From the NCBI RefSeq assembly GCF_001597745.1, contig NZ_LUHJ01000033.1, positions 1 to 59,211 of the forward strand: 59,211 nucleotides of DNA, given 5' to 3'. This document shows positions 1 through 8,740 of the stretch, piece after piece. The number at the start of each line of letters is the position of its first letter. The stretch's first letter is position 1. Source of the stretch: Anabaena sp. 4-3 (lineage in GTDB: Bacteria; Cyanobacteriota; Cyanobacteriia; Cyanobacteriales; Nostocaceae). Position numbers and translations under genes: made by a program. The notes under the pieces were generated by a model, which was not told where the DNA came from, did not search any database, and worked only from the letters and a program-made list of their open reading frames with translations.

Positions 1-197
1 CTCCCCCATCTCCCTCATCTTCCCCTGCCCCCTAATCCCCTGCCCCCAGTCCCCAATCCCCAGTCCCCACCTACCAATCTCTACCTTTAGTTGCTGTTAT
101 GTCCCAAATCACAAACTATAGTATGGTGTCAAAACCATCTTGACAAAGCGTCAATGATCGAATAAGTTCGTTCGCAAATACATTTTTGAGAAAAATA

Positions 198-782
198 TTA
201 TGTTTTGCTTAAAACAAACACGCTACCCTCGTTACCCCTGCCAATCCGCAAATTTTCATCAAGATAGGTGATGTCCAACCAGCCTTGTTGTGTATCACTA
301 TTGATAGGTACATCCAAAGCCATAAATTTTTTCCCTGAGCTAATTTGTTGGATAAAATTCTCTGGAGAAGTGTATCCTATTAATCGTTGTAAGCCGACGA
401 TAGAACGCTGAAATTTGACTTGGATACGCCGTTCGGAAACAGGATCAAATTGAGCAGCTACACTAACTAATCCTTCAAGATAAGGTAAGCCATAAATTTC
501 GGCGATGTTGTAGACGCTCTTGGTTTCTACCCGAATACACTGATAAATTTGACCAAGTTTATATACAGGTAGGCGATCTATGTTCAAGAGAGCCTTACTG
601 GTTGTATAGAGTAATCGCCAATTGCCTTCTAGCAAGTTGGTAGCTTCTAATGGACGCGGTGTAGGATTTAGGTCTTCTAAGGTGGCGATCGCCGCTAAGA
701 TAGCCTGTTTTTGCGGTTCACTAGCGAGTAAACCCCGATTAGTACCAGCGATCGCATCTAGTAGAGCTGCTTTTTTAAACAT
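198..782 (-). CDS. PAP/fibrillin family protein
   Basis: This 194-residue soluble protein resembles the plastid lipid-associated (PAP/fibrillin) family, whose cyanobacterial members are linked to thylakoid lipid bodies and photoprotection. Supporting features are the N-terminal helical part (residues 1-45), the block around LLEGNWRLLYTTSKALL (about 50-67), and the C-terminal LDITYLDENLRIGRGNEGSVFVL segment, which matches the characteristic lipocalin-like end of the family. No signal peptide or membrane segment is visible. The ATG start at 782 is the natural one. It is transcribed away from the DUF3134-like gene, with about 240 bases between them. The family call is fairly confident; its exact role is not deducible from sequence. 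Confidence 0.8.
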   Translation of the reverse strand: MFKKAALLDAIAGTNRGLLASEPQKQAILAAIATLEDLNPTPRPLEATNLLEGNWRLLYTTSKALLNIDRLPVYKLGQIYQCIRVETKSVYNIAEIYGLPYLEGLVSVAAQFDPVSERRIQVKFQRSIVGLQRLIGYTSPENFIQQISSGKKFMALDVPINSDTQQGWLDITYLDENLRIGRGNEGSVFVLSKT

Positions 783-1024
783 TACCTATGCCCTCAAAAA
801 CTATCAGGATTAAAGCCACATTAAGTTGATATGAATGTCTATGTATGAACCCGGAAAAATTACTCAGAATCAGTTGTTAATTCCTCTATCACTATTAAAT
901 AAAATATTTTGGTGAGCTTGCGGATTTATTCATCCCTGAGTTGAAGAAATAACTAAATTATCGCGTCTCAAGTGATAGACTTCTTAATGTCAAGTTACAT
1001 AAGCTTTTTTGCCTATTAGTCGAT

Positions 1025-1261
1025 ATGTTGAATTCTCCCCTACGTGAAGAACCCAGAAATCAGCGTGCTGCTGTCATCCCCCTCAAGCAAGAATCTTCTT
1101 TATTAGATTGGTTACAAGCCAACGGTAGGCTGATTGCGCGCGATCAACTTGAACCTGACTTTCAAGATGAGGAAGAAGAAATATCAGAATTTCTCGGTGG
1201 AGATGACGGCATCGACTACCTGGATGATGACGATGACGATATCAGTCTAGATGAAGATTAG
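1025..1261 (+). CDS. Small acidic DUF3134-like cyanobacterial protein
   Basis: A 78-residue protein with an N-terminal conserved stretch (REEPRNQRAAVIPLKQESSLLDWL) followed by a very acidic tail rich in Asp and Glu (residues 48-78). I recognise this layout from DUF3134-type cyanobacterial proteins, which have no known function; the match is from memory. It lies 75 bases upstream of mraY on the same strand, so the two may be co-transcribed. The acidic tail could bind cations or basic proteins, but that is speculation. Confidence 0.7.
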   Translation: MLNSPLREEPRNQRAAVIPLKQESSLLDWLQANGRLIARDQLEPDFQDEEEEISEFLGGDDGIDYLDDDDDDISLDED

Positions 1262-1336
1262 TCTTTGATGACTGGGATTGTTGAAAACGTATTCTGTTTT
1301 TTAGTTTGATTAAGTGTGGAGTGAAGGGAAGGTTTT

Positions 1337-2446
1337 GTGGACGCGAAATTATCTCCAAACCAAGGATTAAATGTTTCTGGCATTGGTCTGGCTTCTGGCC
1401 TAGCCGCCGGACTGGGTATAGCATCTGTAATTTTAGATAGTCTGGCAAATAGAACCCCTTGGCAGGGTATGTCACTGACTCTGCCATTGGTAATGTCTGC
1501 CCTGATATCAGCAGCTTTAGGTTACTGGGTAGTACCTACACTGCAAGCACTCAAAACTGGGCAAATTATCCGAGAGGATGGCCCCCAAGCCCATTTAAAG
1601 AAAGCTGGCACACCTACTATGGGCGGTATCTTTTTTATCCCCGTGGCTGTGCTAGTTGCTTGTGTTTGGTCTAATTTTGCCCCAGAAGTCCTTGCCGTCT
1701 CCGCGTTAACTCTCAGCTATGGTTTAATTGGCTGGATTGACGATTGGCAAATTCTCCGACGCAAGTCTAATAAAGGCATCTCTCCCCGGATGAAATTGTT
1801 ATTGCAAATTAGTTTTGCTTTCGCCTTTTGTCTGTGGCTGATGTTTAATCAAACAGGCAATATTACCAATATTGCTTTACCTTGGGTGAGCTTTACTCTA
1901 CCTTTGGGATTCTTATTTTGGCCTTTAGCTGGCTTTGTGCTTGTCGCCGAGAGTAATGCCACTAATTTAACTGACGGTATTGATGGTTTAGCAGCTGGAA
2001 CAGTAGCGATCGCCCTGCTAGCATTAGGTACTATAGTTGCTCCTACTTCCCTAGGATTAATGATTTTCTGTGCTGCCTTAAGTGGTAGCTGTTTAGGTTT
2101 CTTAGCACATAACCACAACCCAGCCCGTGTGTTTATGGGGGATACTGGTTCTCTGGCTTTAGGTGGGGCTTTAGCAGCCGTAGCATTGTTAACTAACACC
2201 TTAGTAGCCTTGTTTATTCTCAGTGGCATCTTCTTTGTAGAAACCCTATCTGTAATGGCACAGGTAAGTTATTACAAAGCCACAAAAGGCCCCGATGGTA
2301 AAGGTAAACGTCTGTTTAAAATGGCTCCTCTACATCATCATTTAGAGTTATCTGGATGGTCAGAGTTGCAAGTAGTGCGCGTATTTTATATCATCGCCGC
2401 TATCTTAGCCGCAATTTGTTTAGCGATGACCTCCGGTCGGGCGTAG
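1337..2446 (+). CDS. mraY: Phospho-N-acetylmuramoyl-pentapeptide-transferase
   Basis: MraY transfers phospho-MurNAc-pentapeptide from UDP to undecaprenyl phosphate, giving lipid I, the first membrane step of peptidoglycan synthesis. The 369-residue protein is polytopic, with about ten hydrophobic segments. It carries the family signatures: GPQAHLKKAGTPTMGG near residue 85, the aspartate pair in GWIDDW, NLTDGIDGLAAG, MGDTGSLALGG, and the C-terminal HHHLELSGW histidine cluster. Length is typical. Translation probably starts at GTG 1337. A hairpin about 45 bases after the stop codon may end the transcript. Confidence 0.96.
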   Translation: MDAKLSPNQGLNVSGIGLASGLAAGLGIASVILDSLANRTPWQGMSLTLPLVMSALISAALGYWVVPTLQALKTGQIIREDGPQAHLKKAGTPTMGGIFFIPVAVLVACVWSNFAPEVLAVSALTLSYGLIGWIDDWQILRRKSNKGISPRMKLLLQISFAFAFCLWLMFNQTGNITNIALPWVSFTLPLGFLFWPLAGFVLVAESNATNLTDGIDGLAAGTVAIALLALGTIVAPTSLGLMIFCAALSGSCLGFLAHNHNPARVFMGDTGSLALGGALAAVALLTNTLVALFILSGIFFVETLSVMAQVSYYKATKGPDGKGKRLFKMAPLHHHLELSGWSELQVVRVFYIIAAILAAICLAMTSGRA

Positions 2447-2491
2447 CTCATCGCGCCGGTTTAAATCTTTTTTAAAAAACCATAACACCAT

Positions 2492-2520
2492 AACCCCGCT
2501 TTCTGGAAGAAGGTGGGGTT
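2492..2520 (+). terminator. Possible mraY terminator hairpin
   Basis: AACCCC pairs with GGGGTT across an internally paired TTCT/AGAA segment, forming a stem-loop downstream of the mraY stop codon. The run of T that follows is broken (ATTCTATTGAGTTTTT), so this is a moderate terminator candidate. Confidence 0.45.
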
Positions 2521-2698
2521 ATTCTATTGAGTTTTTGATCACCTATCAACCATTCTCTATCCTCATAGTAAGTTAAAGTAATATCGAACACTTTACTAAA
2601 CGTGTTTGAAGAAGGTTAAATATGATACTATCTGATGCAAATAGCAAACAACTTGACAAGACTGTTAATTTACGTCAGTTTAAGATTTGTAATCATAT

Positions 2699-3451
2699 AT
2701 GACTTCTAACATCAAATCCCTATCTGAGTTTATTCAAGCAACCGCGCCCACGATTTCCATCATTGATTGTTCTCCAGAACTGATTAAAGAAATACAAGAA
2801 ATCCTGAAGATAGAGGTAGACGGTATTGTAGGCCCGATCACCAAACAAGCTTTTGCAGACTTCAAAGAAGATAATCAACTAGAGTTCCCTTTGCTCCTGG
2901 GAGTAACTACGGCTAAGGAGTTGCTAGAGTTCAAAGGCAAGGAAGAGACGGCAAGTAAAACTAATGACAGTAGTAACTCACAACCCAAACTCAATTTAGA
3001 TGCGGGGAAACGTACTGGAAAGTCAATGAAACTTCCCAATGGTGAGGTAGTTTATGAGAACCAATACATTGTCGAAGGTATACCTTTAACTTGGGGTGAA
3101 GCCACTAAGGGCTGTACTCGCATTCCTACTATTTCTGAATATGTACAGAATGCAGTTAGACTGGCTAAAGTTTGGGGAGAAGTCAGAGAGAAGTTCGGCT
3201 CACCTATCATCATTACTTCCGGCTACCGTCCACCCCAGGTAAACAAAGCAGTTGGCGGTGTTCGCAACAGCCAACATCTCTACTTCCGTGCGCTGGATAT
3301 GCAACCCATGAACGGTGACTTCAAAAAACTGTGGGAAGTGTTAAAAGATTCTCAGTTTGTCGGCTTGGGAGATGCCGTTTTTATGGGACGTAATAAGGGA
3401 TTCTTCCACGGTGATATTCGTCCAGGTAAAAGAGCAATATTTCCTTACTAA
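2699..3451 (+). CDS. Peptidoglycan-binding, M15-type peptidase
   Basis: A 250-residue protein. Residues about 25-65 resemble a PG_binding_1 helical repeat (EIQEILKIEVDGIVGPITKQ). A polar linker of roughly 30 residues follows, then a C-terminal D-Ala-D-Ala carboxypeptidase-like domain of the M15A/YcbK type. The catalytic zinc pattern is visible: SGYRPPQVN, then NSQHLYFRALDM (His...Asp), then FFHGDIR near the end (His). No signal peptide is evident, so it may act as an endolysin-like enzyme or be exported by another route. It probably trims peptidoglycan cross-bridges. The gene stands alone between mraY and a small exported protein. Confidence 0.82.
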   Translation: MTSNIKSLSEFIQATAPTISIIDCSPELIKEIQEILKIEVDGIVGPITKQAFADFKEDNQLEFPLLLGVTTAKELLEFKGKEETASKTNDSSNSQPKLNLDAGKRTGKSMKLPNGEVVYENQYIVEGIPLTWGEATKGCTRIPTISEYVQNAVRLAKVWGEVREKFGSPIIITSGYRPPQVNKAVGGVRNSQHLYFRALDMQPMNGDFKKLWEVLKDSQFVGLGDAVFMGRNKGFFHGDIRPGKRAIFPY

Positions 3452-3599
3452 GAGGCTGTCAGCTTCTCGTAAGGAAACAAGAACAGAAGGGGCTGCTTGC
3501 AAAGTAGGCGCAAACCGCAAAACATAATTTTTCCGATTCTTTCTTAAGAAATCGTCTGTCAATACATTGGATCTATTCATAGAGTTAACCAATGAACAG

Positions 3600-4031
3600 A
3601 TGAAAAGATTAATTGCGCCAATATTGTTAATGGGAATTAGCACCAGTTTATTAACAAGCAGTCCCAGCAATGCTAACAATAGTAATTTATTAGTGGCTCA
3701 AGCTAACAATAGAAGCAGGAATACAGAAGAGTTTATTGTCAGTGGAACAGAACCATTTTGGAGTGTAAAAATTAGTAAAAAAGGTATTATCTACTCCACA
3801 CCAGAAACTCGCCAAACCTTCCCCTATGTCGCGCCGTTAACAGCATCCGGTCGTCCAGTGGACTTAGTAAGAGTTTATCGATTCAGAGGTAGAAACAATA
3901 CAACTAATACACTGGTGATGAAAAAAGTAGAATCCTGTAGTGATGGGATGTCTGATATCAAATATCCCTACTCAGCTATATTTATTATGGGTAATACTGT
4001 TTTAGAAGGTTGCGGTAGACCAAATAAATAG
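3600..4031 (+). CDS. Small exported protein, COG3650-like
   Basis: From ATG 3600 the product is 143 residues long and begins with a Sec-type signal peptide (MKRLIAPILLMGISTSLL, cleavage probably after the SNA/N region near residue 26). An upstream in-frame TTG at 3567 would put polar residues before the signal, so 3600 is preferred. The mature part contains VSGTEPFWSVKISKKGIIY, a pattern seen in uncharacterised periplasmic proteins of the COG3650 kind, and two cysteines (ESCSDG and EGCGRP) that could form a disulfide. The function is unknown. Confidence 0.68.
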   Translation: MKRLIAPILLMGISTSLLTSSPSNANNSNLLVAQANNRSRNTEEFIVSGTEPFWSVKISKKGIIYSTPETRQTFPYVAPLTASGRPVDLVRVYRFRGRNNTTNTLVMKKVESCSDGMSDIKYPYSAIFIMGNTVLEGCGRPNK

Positions 4032-4033
4032 TC

Positions 4034-4152
4034 GTCATTAGTCATTAGTCATTAGTCATTAGTGGTTAGTCGTTAGCTTTTCCCCTCTGCTCCCCTGCTC
4101 CCTCCGCTTTCTCCGCTTCCTCCGCTCCCTCTGCTCCCCCACTCGCCACTCC
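4034..4152. repeat. Short tandem repeats (GTCATTA heptamer, then pyrimidine-rich)
   Basis: About four tandem copies of the heptamer GTCATTA (4034-4063) are followed by a pyrimidine-rich stretch of TCCGCT/CCCTG-type units up to 4152. This is the classic short tandemly repeated repetitive DNA of heterocystous cyanobacteria, lying between two convergent genes. Confidence 0.85.
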
Positions 4153-4668
4153 CTACTCCCTGATTGATTTCCGTATTTGACTAACCAAATGAGTCAGTTC
4201 TGGTAAAATTAATTTTTCCATGCCCAATCGCACTGCATTGCTAGAACCAGGTAGAGAAAAAATGAGTTTCTGTTGATACACACCTGCCACAGCACGAGAG
4301 GCGATCGCACGAGAACCGATTTCTTGATAACTTAAAAATCTAAACAACTCCCCAAACCCAGGCAAAGTTTTTTCTAACAACTTCTCAATAGCATCATAGG
4401 TAGTATCTCTAGGTGCTATCCCTGTACCACCATTAAAAATCACAACATCCAAATTCGCTTTTTGACAGAGTAATTTTATCTGTTGTTGAATCTGCGCTGG
4501 TTCATCTTGAATAATTGCATAATCTGCCACAGTGTGGTTAGCAGCAGCTAGCAACTGCTGGATAATTTTACCGCTTTTGTCTGTCTCTGGGGTACGCGTG
4601 TCGCTGACGGTAACAACCGCGCAAGTTACCATCATTCCCGGCGCATCTGGATGGGGTTGTGATGTCAT
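4153..4668 (-). CDS. moaB: Molybdenum cofactor biosynthesis protein MoaB/MogA family
   Basis: A 171-residue protein of the MoaB/MogA fold, which adenylates molybdopterin ahead of molybdate insertion. Diagnostic blocks are VVTVSDTR near the N-terminus, FNGGTGIAPRDTTYDAIEKLL in the middle, FRFLSYQEIGSRAIASRAVAG, and LPGSSNAVRLGMEKLILPEL. The reading frame stays open upstream to 4770, but those codons translate tandem-repeat DNA into a Leu/Cys-rich string that family members lack. I therefore place the start at the ATG at 4668 (MTSQPHPD). MoaB and MogA cannot be separated with certainty here. Confidence 0.9.
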   Translation of the reverse strand: MTSQPHPDAPGMMVTCAVVTVSDTRTPETDKSGKIIQQLLAAANHTVADYAIIQDEPAQIQQQIKLLCQKANLDVVIFNGGTGIAPRDTTYDAIEKLLEKTLPGFGELFRFLSYQEIGSRAIASRAVAGVYQQKLIFSLPGSSNAVRLGMEKLILPELTHLVSQIRKSIRE

Positions 4669-4679
4669 GAGATGAAAAA

Positions 4680-4770
4680 GGGAATCGAGAATAGGGGAGC
4701 AGAGGAGGCAGAGGAAGCAGAGGAAGCAGAGGGGCAGGGGAGCAAGGGAGCAAGGGAGATTTTTCCCCAC
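4680..4770. repeat. Purine-rich short tandem repeat
   Basis: Degenerate tandem copies of GGAGCAGAG / GGAAGCAGA units (period about nine) lie directly upstream of moaB. They would sit in its 5' leader, or be read as extra codons if translation began upstream. Confidence 0.7.
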
Positions 4771-4848
4771 AATTCTTTAATGTAAGAATTTTGAATTTTT
4801 TTGAATTGATATATGCCCAATGCCCAATGCCCAATCCCCAAGGACTAC

Positions 4849-5184
4849 TTAAGCTTTACTAAATCCTAAACCGTTTTCTTCAGCGTATCGTTCCATGAAG
4901 CGCATAAAACGATCCCATTCTTGTGCGGATTTCATCAAGTAAACTGCTTCAATCGCTTCTGGTTTACCGTTAATAAATTTACCCTTAACCTCACGGGTGA
5001 CTATTTCCCCTTCTTCGTCAATTAGGTACATTCCGGTGACTTCTTCCGTGCTACCTTCAGCCCAAATTGTAGGATTTGTAAAAATAAACGTTGCTGTACC
5101 ACTGTCACCACTGCGCGATCGCGTTAAACGTACCTCTGGAATTACTTCTTCGTTAAGTCCCCTGGAAAACTGGATTTTTGCCAT
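4849..5184 (-). CDS. psb28: Photosystem II assembly protein Psb28
   Basis: This 111-residue soluble protein matches Psb28 over its whole length: [23 protein letters not shown] at the N-terminus, then ITGMYLID-like ([27 protein letters not shown]), and the C-terminal [21 protein letters not shown]. Psb28 binds the cytoplasmic face of PSII assembly intermediates near cytochrome b559 and also affects chlorophyll-protein synthesis. The ATG at 5184 is preferred over the TTG six bases upstream. It lies as a single gene between moaB and dtd, all on the same strand but separated by repeat DNA. Confidence 0.95.
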   Translation of the reverse strand: MAKIQFSRGLNEEVIPEVRLTRSRSGDSGTATFIFTNPTIWAEGSTEEVTGMYLIDEEGEIVTREVKGKFINGKPEAIEAVYLMKSAQEWDRFMRFMERYAEENGLGFSKA

Positions 5185-5349
5185 GATCAATCAACTTAAA
5201 CTTTTGTAATCATTAGTTTAATATTGTCTCATCATTTGGTGGAGATTGGGGATTGGGGACTGGGGACTGGGAGCAGAGGGGAAAAGCTAACAACTAACGA
5301 CTAATGACTAAGGACTAATAACTAAGGACTAATGACTAATGACTCATGA

Positions 5350-5793
5350 CTATCTTTCTAGTATTAATGTTACGGGGCCGTCATTTTCGATGCTGACTTG
5401 CATCATTGCACCGAATTTACCTGTTTCTACTTTTAAACCGCTAGTTCTTAACTTTGCTACAAAACTGTGATATAATTCTTCAGCTTGCGAAGGATTCGCG
5501 GAACGGTCAAAGGAAGGACGGCGACCTTTGCGACAATCACCGTAAAGGGTAAATTGGCTAACTACCAACAACTCACCAGCAATCTCTTGCACAGATTTTT
5601 GCCACCTGTCACCACCCTCTGCATCAGGAAACAGGCGTAACTCTAAACATTTACGCGCCATCCAGTCGAGTTCTGCATCTGTGTCTGTATCAGCAATACC
5701 GACAAGTAAATTTAATCCTCGTTCTATTTTGCCGACAATTTCACCGTTAACACTAACTTGAGATGATTTCACTCGCTGGATAATTACGCGCAT
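5350..5793 (-). CDS. dtd: D-aminoacyl-tRNA deacylase
   Basis: DTD hydrolyses D-amino acids mis-attached to tRNA. The 147-residue product from ATG 5793 starts [18 protein letters not shown] and carries the two signature motifs: SQFTLYGD, with the active-site Ser-Gln, and the C-terminal [10 protein letters not shown], which contains the cross-subunit Gly-Pro loop. It is full length and intact. An ATG nine bases further upstream is also possible, but family members begin at MRV. The stop codon lies next to a block of ACTAATG-type repeats. Confidence 0.95.
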   Translation of the reverse strand: MRVIIQRVKSSQVSVNGEIVGKIERGLNLLVGIADTDTDAELDWMARKCLELRLFPDAEGGDRWQKSVQEIAGELLVVSQFTLYGDCRKGRRPSFDRSANPSQAEELYHSFVAKLRTSGLKVETGKFGAMMQVSIENDGPVTLILER

Positions 5794-5842
5794 AATATTC
5801 ATTTTTTCTTAAACATCAGCCATTAGTCAATTTAATCATCAA

Positions 5843-5887
5843 TGACTAATGACTAATGACTAATGACTAATGACTAATGACTAATAA
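5843..5887. repeat. GACTAAT heptamer tandem repeat
   Basis: About six head-to-tail copies of the heptamer GACTAAT lie in the short gap between dtd and the His-rich GTPase gene. They end within a few bases of the GTPase stop codon. Confidence 0.9.
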
Positions 5888-7036
5888 CTATTTCCCAAAC
5901 CCTTTACCTCGGTTAGTGGAAGGAAGACACAGACAGTTTTCTAATTGACTGAGTAAAGTTTCCCGATCTAAATTTTGCCCAATTAGCACGATCTGATTTT
6001 TGGGTTCACCTTTCCACTCGTCATCATCTAGGGTGAACCGTTTACCGCACAGGTGGAAAATATGACGTTTAGGACTTTCGTCAAACCACATAATCCCCTT
6101 GGCGCGGAAGATATTTGTAGGTAGCTGGTTGTCTAGAAAATATTGAAACTTGCGAATTGAGAAGGGTTTATCACTTTGGAAAGATATGGAGGTAAAACCA
6201 TCATTTTCTAAGTGATCAGAATGATGGTGGTGATGGTGGTCATGGTCGTGATGGTCATGACCGCAGGTAGAATGATCATGATCATGGTCGTGATGGTCAT
6301 GACCGCAGGTAGAATGATCATGATCATGGTCGTGATGGTCATGATCATGATGTGAGTGATCATGCTCATCAACAGTGTCAAAATATTTGTCAGATTCAAA
6401 CAGTCCGACACTGAGAATTAAAGGTAAAGAAACTTGCGATCGCGTAGTTCTTAAAATCCTTGCTCCTTCCTTCACCTCGTTAATTTTTCTTTCCAAATCA
6501 TCTAATTGCGCTTCATCAACCAAATCTGCCTTATTCAAAATAATCACATCACCGTAGGCAATTTGACTGTAAGCTGCTTGAGAGTTGAATAAATCTAAGC
6601 TGTAATTCGCTGCATCTACTACCGTAATAATCGAATCTAACCGGGTTAAATCCCTAAGTTCTGTCCCCAAAAAAGTTAAAGCTACGGGTAGAGGGTCTGC
6701 TAGTCCTGTTGTTTCTACAACTAAATAATCTAGCTTTTCTTCCCGTTCCAAAACCTTGTATACAGCATCGACTAAATCATTATTAATAGTGCAGCAGATA
6801 CAACCATTACTGAGTTCCACCATATTCTCATCAGTGGAAACAATTAACTCGTTGTCAATGCCAATTTCACCAAATTCATTGACTAAAACGGCAGTTTTTA
6901 AACCTTGTTGATTACTGAGAATATGGTTAAGTAAAGTTGTTTTGCCACTACCGAGAAATCCAGTAATAATCGTGACTGGCATTCCTTGCTTGGGGGCATC
7001 CATTGGTTGAGAATTAGAAGTAACTGCTGATTGCAT
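5888..7036 (-). CDS. COG0523 (CobW/ZNG1-like) GTPase with His-rich loop
   Basis: A 382-residue G3E-family GTPase of the type that acts as a metallochaperone or in metal-cofactor insertion. Walker A is GFLGSGKTT (residues 26-34). The metal-binding CxCC is in NGCICCTINN (Cys79, 81, 82). A TGLADP block follows near 110, the NKAD guanine motif is at 168-171, and the CobW_C domain covers about 280-375. Between the domains, residues about 225-272 are an extreme His/Asp tract encoded by a 42-bp tandem repeat; such tracts bind Zn, Ni or Co. No Zur-type box is visible upstream, unlike the paralogue at 35.4 kb. The metal served is not deducible. Confidence 0.92.
   Translation of the reverse strand: MQSAVTSNSQPMDAPKQGMPVTIITGFLGSGKTTLLNHILSNQQGLKTAVLVNEFGEIGIDNELIVSTDENMVELSNGCICCTINNDLVDAVYKVLEREEKLDYLVVETTGLADPLPVALTFLGTELRDLTRLDSIITVVDAANYSLDLFNSQAAYSQIAYGDVIILNKADLVDEAQLDDLERKINEVKEGARILRTTRSQVSLPLILSVGLFESDKYFDTVDEHDHSHHDHDHHDHDHDHSTCGHDHHDHDHDHSTCGHDHHDHDHHHHHHSDHLENDGFTSISFQSDKPFSIRKFQYFLDNQLPTNIFRAKGIMWFDESPKRHIFHLCGKRFTLDDDEWKGEPKNQIVLIGQNLDRETLLSQLENCLCLPSTNRGKGFGK
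6241..6348. repeat. 42-bp tandem repeat encoding His/Asp-rich segment
   Basis: A 42-bp unit starting CATGGTCGTGATGGTCATGA repeats at 6241 and 6283, with a partial third copy from 6325. On the minus strand each full unit encodes 14 residues, HDHHDHDHDHSTCG, so copy number changes would keep the reading frame. Confidence 0.92.
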
Positions 7037-7244
7037 AATACTGTGCGCGAAAAATTAGATAATCCGAGACAAGTTAAAAAGTTGCTAGGGAAGTCAAAAG
7101 TCTCAAGAGTTGTATTTTGGGCTTTTGTACTGCTTTAAATGGTAGTTGTATTGCTGCCGGGATGTACTAGCATAGGGATGCTGGAGAATTATTCCTCCGG
7201 CTTTACCCTATTATTGCGTATCTCTATTTCAAAGTTACTGTGTT

Positions 7245-8705
7245 ATGACCCTAACTATTTACAATACCCTCTCCCGTCGTCAAGAACCGTTTGAAACCGT
7301 AGAACCAAACAAGGTTAAGATGTATTGCTGCGGTGTTACAGTTTATGACTACTGCCATTTGGGTCATGCACGTTCTTACATCGTTTGGGATACGATTCGC
7401 CGTTATTTGCTCTGGCGAGGTTTTGAGGTATCCTACATCCAAAATTTTACCGATATTGACGATAAAATTCTCAACCGCGCCAAAGAACAAGGTTCAACGA
7501 TGGAAGCGGTATCTAACCGCTTTATTGATGCTTATTTTGAAGATATCCGCCGTTTAAATGTGATGGATGCGGATGAGTATCCCCGCGTCACTGAACATAT
7601 TCCCGAAATTCATCAACTGATTCAGACTTTAGAACAAAAAGGTCTAGCTTACGCAGTCGGTGGTGATGTTTATTACCGTGTTGAACGCTTTCCTGAGTAT
7701 GGTAAACTCTCTGGGAGAGAACTAGAACAAATGCAAGCTGGTGCTAGCGGACGGTTAGACACAGAAGAATCAGAAAGTAAAAAGCAACACCCCTTTGATT
7801 TTGCTTTATGGAAGAAAGCAAAACCAGGAGAACCGGCGTGGAATTCGCCTTGGGGTCAAGGTCGTCCGGGATGGCACATAGAATGCTCGGCCATGATACG
7901 CTCTAAGTTAGGGGAAACCATTGATATTCATGGTGGTGGTGGTGATTTGATTTTTCCTCACCATGAAAATGAAATTGCTCAGTCAGAAGCAGCTATGAAT
8001 CAACCATTGGCGCGTTATTGGACACATAACGGCATGGTAATGGTGAATGGTCAAAAAATGTCGAAATCATTGGGTAATTTCATCACCATTAGAGAATTGT
8101 TAGATGGTGTGGGGAATTGGCAAGGTGAGCCAGTTAACCCAATGGCTGTAAGATTGTTTGTGTTACAGGCACATTACCGCAAACCTTTAGATTTTACAGC
8201 AGAGGCGATCGCAACTGCTGAGAATAGCTGGAAAACCCTAAAAGAAGGGTTACTCTTTGGCTATCAATACGGCGAAAAACTAGGATGGGGTACAGAATCA
8301 TCAATTATTCCCGAACTTGCCGCCCGCTTTCAAGAATTAGGCGATGATGATTTTAATTTCCCTGGTGGTTTAGCCGTGTTGTTTGAATTAGCTAAAGAAT
8401 TGCGCCGGGAAGGTAATATTTTAGTGCATGAGGGAAGTACCAAAACCCCAGCCGATGAACTGCACCGTCAATGGTACACCCTGGTGACGTTAGCTCAAGT
8501 CTTAGGTTTAGAAGCCACCCCAGATGATGAAACCCTGACACAAGCGGGTTTGAGTGATGCAGAAATCGAGGATTTAATTGAGCAAAGACAAGCAGCGAGA
8601 AAAGCTAAGAACTTTGCCGAAAGCGATCGCATCCGCAACGAATTACAAGCTCAAGGTATAACTTTAATAGATAGCCCTCAAGGTACACGTTGGCATAGGA
8701 GTTAA
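7245..8705 (+). CDS. cysS: Cysteinyl-tRNA synthetase
   Basis: CysRS charges tRNA-Cys with cysteine. The 486-residue protein has the full class-I layout: MYCCGVTVYD with the zinc cysteine, the HIGH-equivalent HLGHARSY, the GWHIECS and HHENEIAQSEA blocks that complete the zinc and substrate site, and the KMSKS motif (GQKMSKSLGN). A C-terminal helical anticodon-binding region ends in RWHRS. Length is normal. The ATG start at 7245 is clear. It diverges from the His-rich GTPase gene with about 210 bases between them, the likely site of both promoters. Confidence 0.97.
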   Translation: MTLTIYNTLSRRQEPFETVEPNKVKMYCCGVTVYDYCHLGHARSYIVWDTIRRYLLWRGFEVSYIQNFTDIDDKILNRAKEQGSTMEAVSNRFIDAYFEDIRRLNVMDADEYPRVTEHIPEIHQLIQTLEQKGLAYAVGGDVYYRVERFPEYGKLSGRELEQMQAGASGRLDTEESESKKQHPFDFALWKKAKPGEPAWNSPWGQGRPGWHIECSAMIRSKLGETIDIHGGGGDLIFPHHENEIAQSEAAMNQPLARYWTHNGMVMVNGQKMSKSLGNFITIRELLDGVGNWQGEPVNPMAVRLFVLQAHYRKPLDFTAEAIATAENSWKTLKEGLLFGYQYGEKLGWGTESSIIPELAARFQELGDDDFNFPGGLAVLFELAKELRREGNILVHEGSTKTPADELHRQWYTLVTLAQVLGLEATPDDETLTQAGLSDAEIEDLIEQRQAARKAKNFAESDRIRNELQAQGITLIDSPQGTRWHRS

Positions 8706-8740
8706 ATTGAAAATTCAAAATTCAAAATTCAAAATTCAAA
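8704..8740. repeat. ATTCAAA heptamer repeat
   Basis: About four copies of ATTCAAA run from the cysS stop to the ATG of the next gene, leaving no normal ribosome-binding site there. Similar AT-rich copies recur at 9101-9140, 16404-16433 and 58945-58980. Confidence 0.85.

Noticed and set aside
1849-2229. 126-codon frame antisense to mraY
   Set aside because: It is a shadow of the strongly conserved mraY frame, with no independent signals.
5821-5887. CRISPR-like array
   Set aside because: The repeated unit is a seven-base tandem repeat without spacers; the same holds for the other heptamer arrays.
6208-6411. Met/Ile/Thr-rich frame opposite or beside the His-rich tract
   Set aside because: It is the shifted reading of the 42-bp tandem repeat within the GTPase gene.
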